Assembly: GCA_021844725.1 (NCBI GenBank)
Contig: JAKBSX010000161.1
Span: forward strand, 1-6,722
From: Actinomycetes bacterium
GTDB lineage: Bacteria > Actinomycetota > Acidimicrobiia > Acidimicrobiales > Acidimicrobiaceae
Length of the DNA: 6,722 nt
Reading direction: 5' to 3'
In this document: one piece after another, positions 5,619-6,722 of the stretch
Position numbering within the stretch: position 1 is the first letter of the stretch
Layout: every line of letters starts with the position of its first letter
Position numbers and translations under genes: made by a program
The notes under the pieces: model-generated
The model's database searches: none
Told to the model about the DNA's origin: nothing
What the model saw: only the letters and a program-made list of their open reading frames with translations

Positions 5619-5622
5619 AATC

Positions 5623-6693
5623 GTGGATAGTTTTGAGCAGTTCCTGGATCAAATTGAACCCGCATCACGGGCTAATTTGGCTAAAAGTATTGAAAGGCAG
5701 TCAAGGCTAACTAAGCCTCCTCATGCACTGGGAGAGCTCGAAAATATTGCCAATAAGTACGCTTCTATTGTGGATGAATTCCCGCCTAAAGTACCCGAGG
5801 CGATTACTGTAGCAGTGTTTGCTGGTGATCACGGAGTTCTAGAGGAAGGAGTTTCCCCATGGCCCAAAGAGGTCACTATGCAGATGCTTGGGAATTTTAT
5901 TGCTGGTGGCGCCGCCATTAATGCAATTGCACGTCAAGTTGGAGCTGAGGTGACCGTGGTAGACGTCGGAGTTGATGGCGATACCTCTGCGATGTCGGGA
6001 GTGGTAAATAAAAAGATATCAAACGGCACCTCAAATCTGGCACTAGGTCCTGCAATGTCTTTGCTACAAGCCAAGCAGGGTGTTCAGGCAGGTTTTGAGG
6101 TTGGAAATTCGATCATAGATGCTGGATCCGAACTTTTGGTAACCGGGGATATGGGAATTGGAAACACCACTCCGTCAGCCGCCCTGATCTCCTGGTTTGT
6201 CGGTTCAGATGTGGAAACCACTACGGCACGCGGCACTGGTATAGATGACCAAAGAATGAAGATAAAGATTACGGCTATTGAGTCATCGCATGACAGACTG
6301 CGTAGGGAAGGCGTAAAGGATCCGCTTGAGGTGCTGGCTTCTATTGGTGGATATGAGATCGCAGCTCTTTCAGGATATATATTGGCAGCCGCAGTAAGAA
6401 AAGTGCCACTGGTTTTAGATGGGGTAATTGCCAACGCTGCTGCGATAGTGGCACATCAGCTAAATCCCAACATTACCGACTATCTCTTTGCCGGACATCT
6501 TTCTAAGGAGCCAGGTGCCGCCAAAGCACTTGAGTATCTGGAGTTGGAACCAATTTTGAAGCTGGACCTCCGGCTCGGGGAAGGTACCGGTGGATGTTTG
6601 AGCGTGCCAATAATTCAGGCTGCGGTAAGGACCCTTGTGGAAATGGCAACTTTTGAATCAGCTGGCGTCAGTGAGAATTTATCTACTCCTTGA
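5623..6693 (+). CDS. cobT: Nicotinate-nucleotide--dimethylbenzimidazole phosphoribosyltransferase CobT
   Basis: CobT transfers phosphoribose from nicotinate mononucleotide to a base such as 5,6-dimethylbenzimidazole, giving the alpha-ribazole phosphate that becomes the lower ligand of cobalamin. It is cytosolic and acts in nucleotide-loop assembly. The product is 356 residues, matching the usual family length. Signatures are LTKPPHALGELE (29-40), FAGDHGV (66-72), the glycine-rich GGAAINAIARQVGA (95-108), VDVGVDGD (113-120), TGDMGIGNTTPSAA (174-187), ARGTGIDD (202-209), LDGVIANAAA (265-274) and LRLGEGTGG (316-324). E320 in the last block corresponds to the catalytic glutamate of Salmonella CobT (E317). 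The GTG start is supported by AGGAG four bases before it. The upstream spacer is long and structured, suggesting control of the leader. No cobS, cobU or other cobalamin gene is visible in the window; partners may lie beyond its right end. Confidence 0.96.
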   Translation: MDSFEQFLDQIEPASRANLAKSIERQSRLTKPPHALGELENIANKYASIVDEFPPKVPEAITVAVFAGDHGVLEEGVSPWPKEVTMQMLGNFIAGGAAINAIARQVGAEVTVVDVGVDGDTSAMSGVVNKKISNGTSNLALGPAMSLLQAKQGVQAGFEVGNSIIDAGSELLVTGDMGIGNTTPSAALISWFVGSDVETTTARGTGIDDQRMKIKITAIESSHDRLRREGVKDPLEVLASIGGYEIAALSGYILAAAVRKVPLVLDGVIANAAAIVAHQLNPNITDYLFAGHLSKEPGAAKALEYLELEPILKLDLRLGEGTGGCLSVPIIQAAVRTLVEMATFESAGVSENLSTP

Positions 6694-6722
6694 GCCTTTC
6701 GGCCGCCTCTTTGCCGCTTGAA

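Larger units (their letters stand above)
5240..5622. other. 383-base gene-free spacer before cobT, rich in small repeats and hairpins
   Basis: No convincing coding region is present on either strand. What can be seen: GATATCGC twice (5249-5256, 5274-5281); a perfect 14-base direct repeat near the two ends (5287-5300, 5566-5579); a CCAAGG/CCTTGG hairpin (5298-5313); a run of eight G (5355-5362); a CAGAG/CTCTG hairpin (5392-5405); a 10-base palindrome (5418-5427); and a G+C-rich hairpin with a T-rich tail (5554-5599). Part of it is presumably the leader of cobT. No tRNA is present, and no clear cobalamin riboswitch core was found. Confidence 0.6.

Noticed and set aside
5462..5710. Plus-strand open frame running into cobT
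   Set aside because: It overlaps the conserved start of cobT in another frame and its product is not protein-like.
6683..6721. Possible C-terminal end of a convergent minus-strand gene (12 codons, ending SGKEAAERLKE and TAG)
   Set aside because: The composition is plausible, but 12 codons at the window edge overlapping the cobT stop are too few to support a gene.

Overview
This is an ordinary-looking chromosomal stretch from a bacterium, most likely an actinobacterium of moderate G+C. Three things suggest that: a PAC2-family protein of the actinobacterial type with an acidic tail, an MscL with a cysteine zinc-ribbon tail, and a GNAT acetyltransferase and citrate synthase that read like actinobacterial family members. 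The base composition, near one half G+C by eye, would fit Acidimicrobiia better than high-G+C actinomycetes. That placement is inference. Several genes start with GTG or TTG.

Layout, left to right. Two genes lie on the minus strand: mscL (28-441) and a 60-residue four-cysteine protein (551-733). A NUDIX hydrolase (828-1526, plus) diverges from them and converges on the PAC2-family gene (1622-2518, minus). A short divergent spacer rich in small repeats separates PAC2 from a GNAT acetyltransferase (2698-3147, plus). Citrate synthase gltA (3333-4610, plus) follows, ending in a clear hairpin terminator. Next come a GtrA-family membrane protein (4733-5239, plus) and, after a 383-base gene-free stretch, cobT (5623-6693, plus), which makes the lower-ligand nucleotide of cobalamin. 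The window ends 29 bases after cobT.

The genes do not form one pathway. They mix housekeeping metabolism (gltA, cobT), osmotic protection (mscL), and small enzymes or membrane proteins of unknown substrate. I see no mobile element, CRISPR array, tRNA or rRNA, and no obvious defence or biosynthetic cluster.

The part least explained by genes is the spacer before cobT (5240-5622). It holds a perfect 14-base direct repeat near its two ends, each copy set in a small hairpin. The copy nearest cobT lies inside a larger G+C-rich hairpin followed by a T-rich stretch, just ahead of the cobT ribosome binding site. This resembles a regulated leader, but I could not match it convincingly to a cobalamin riboswitch. 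The same spacer shares two short words, in the same order, with the PAC2/GNAT spacer.
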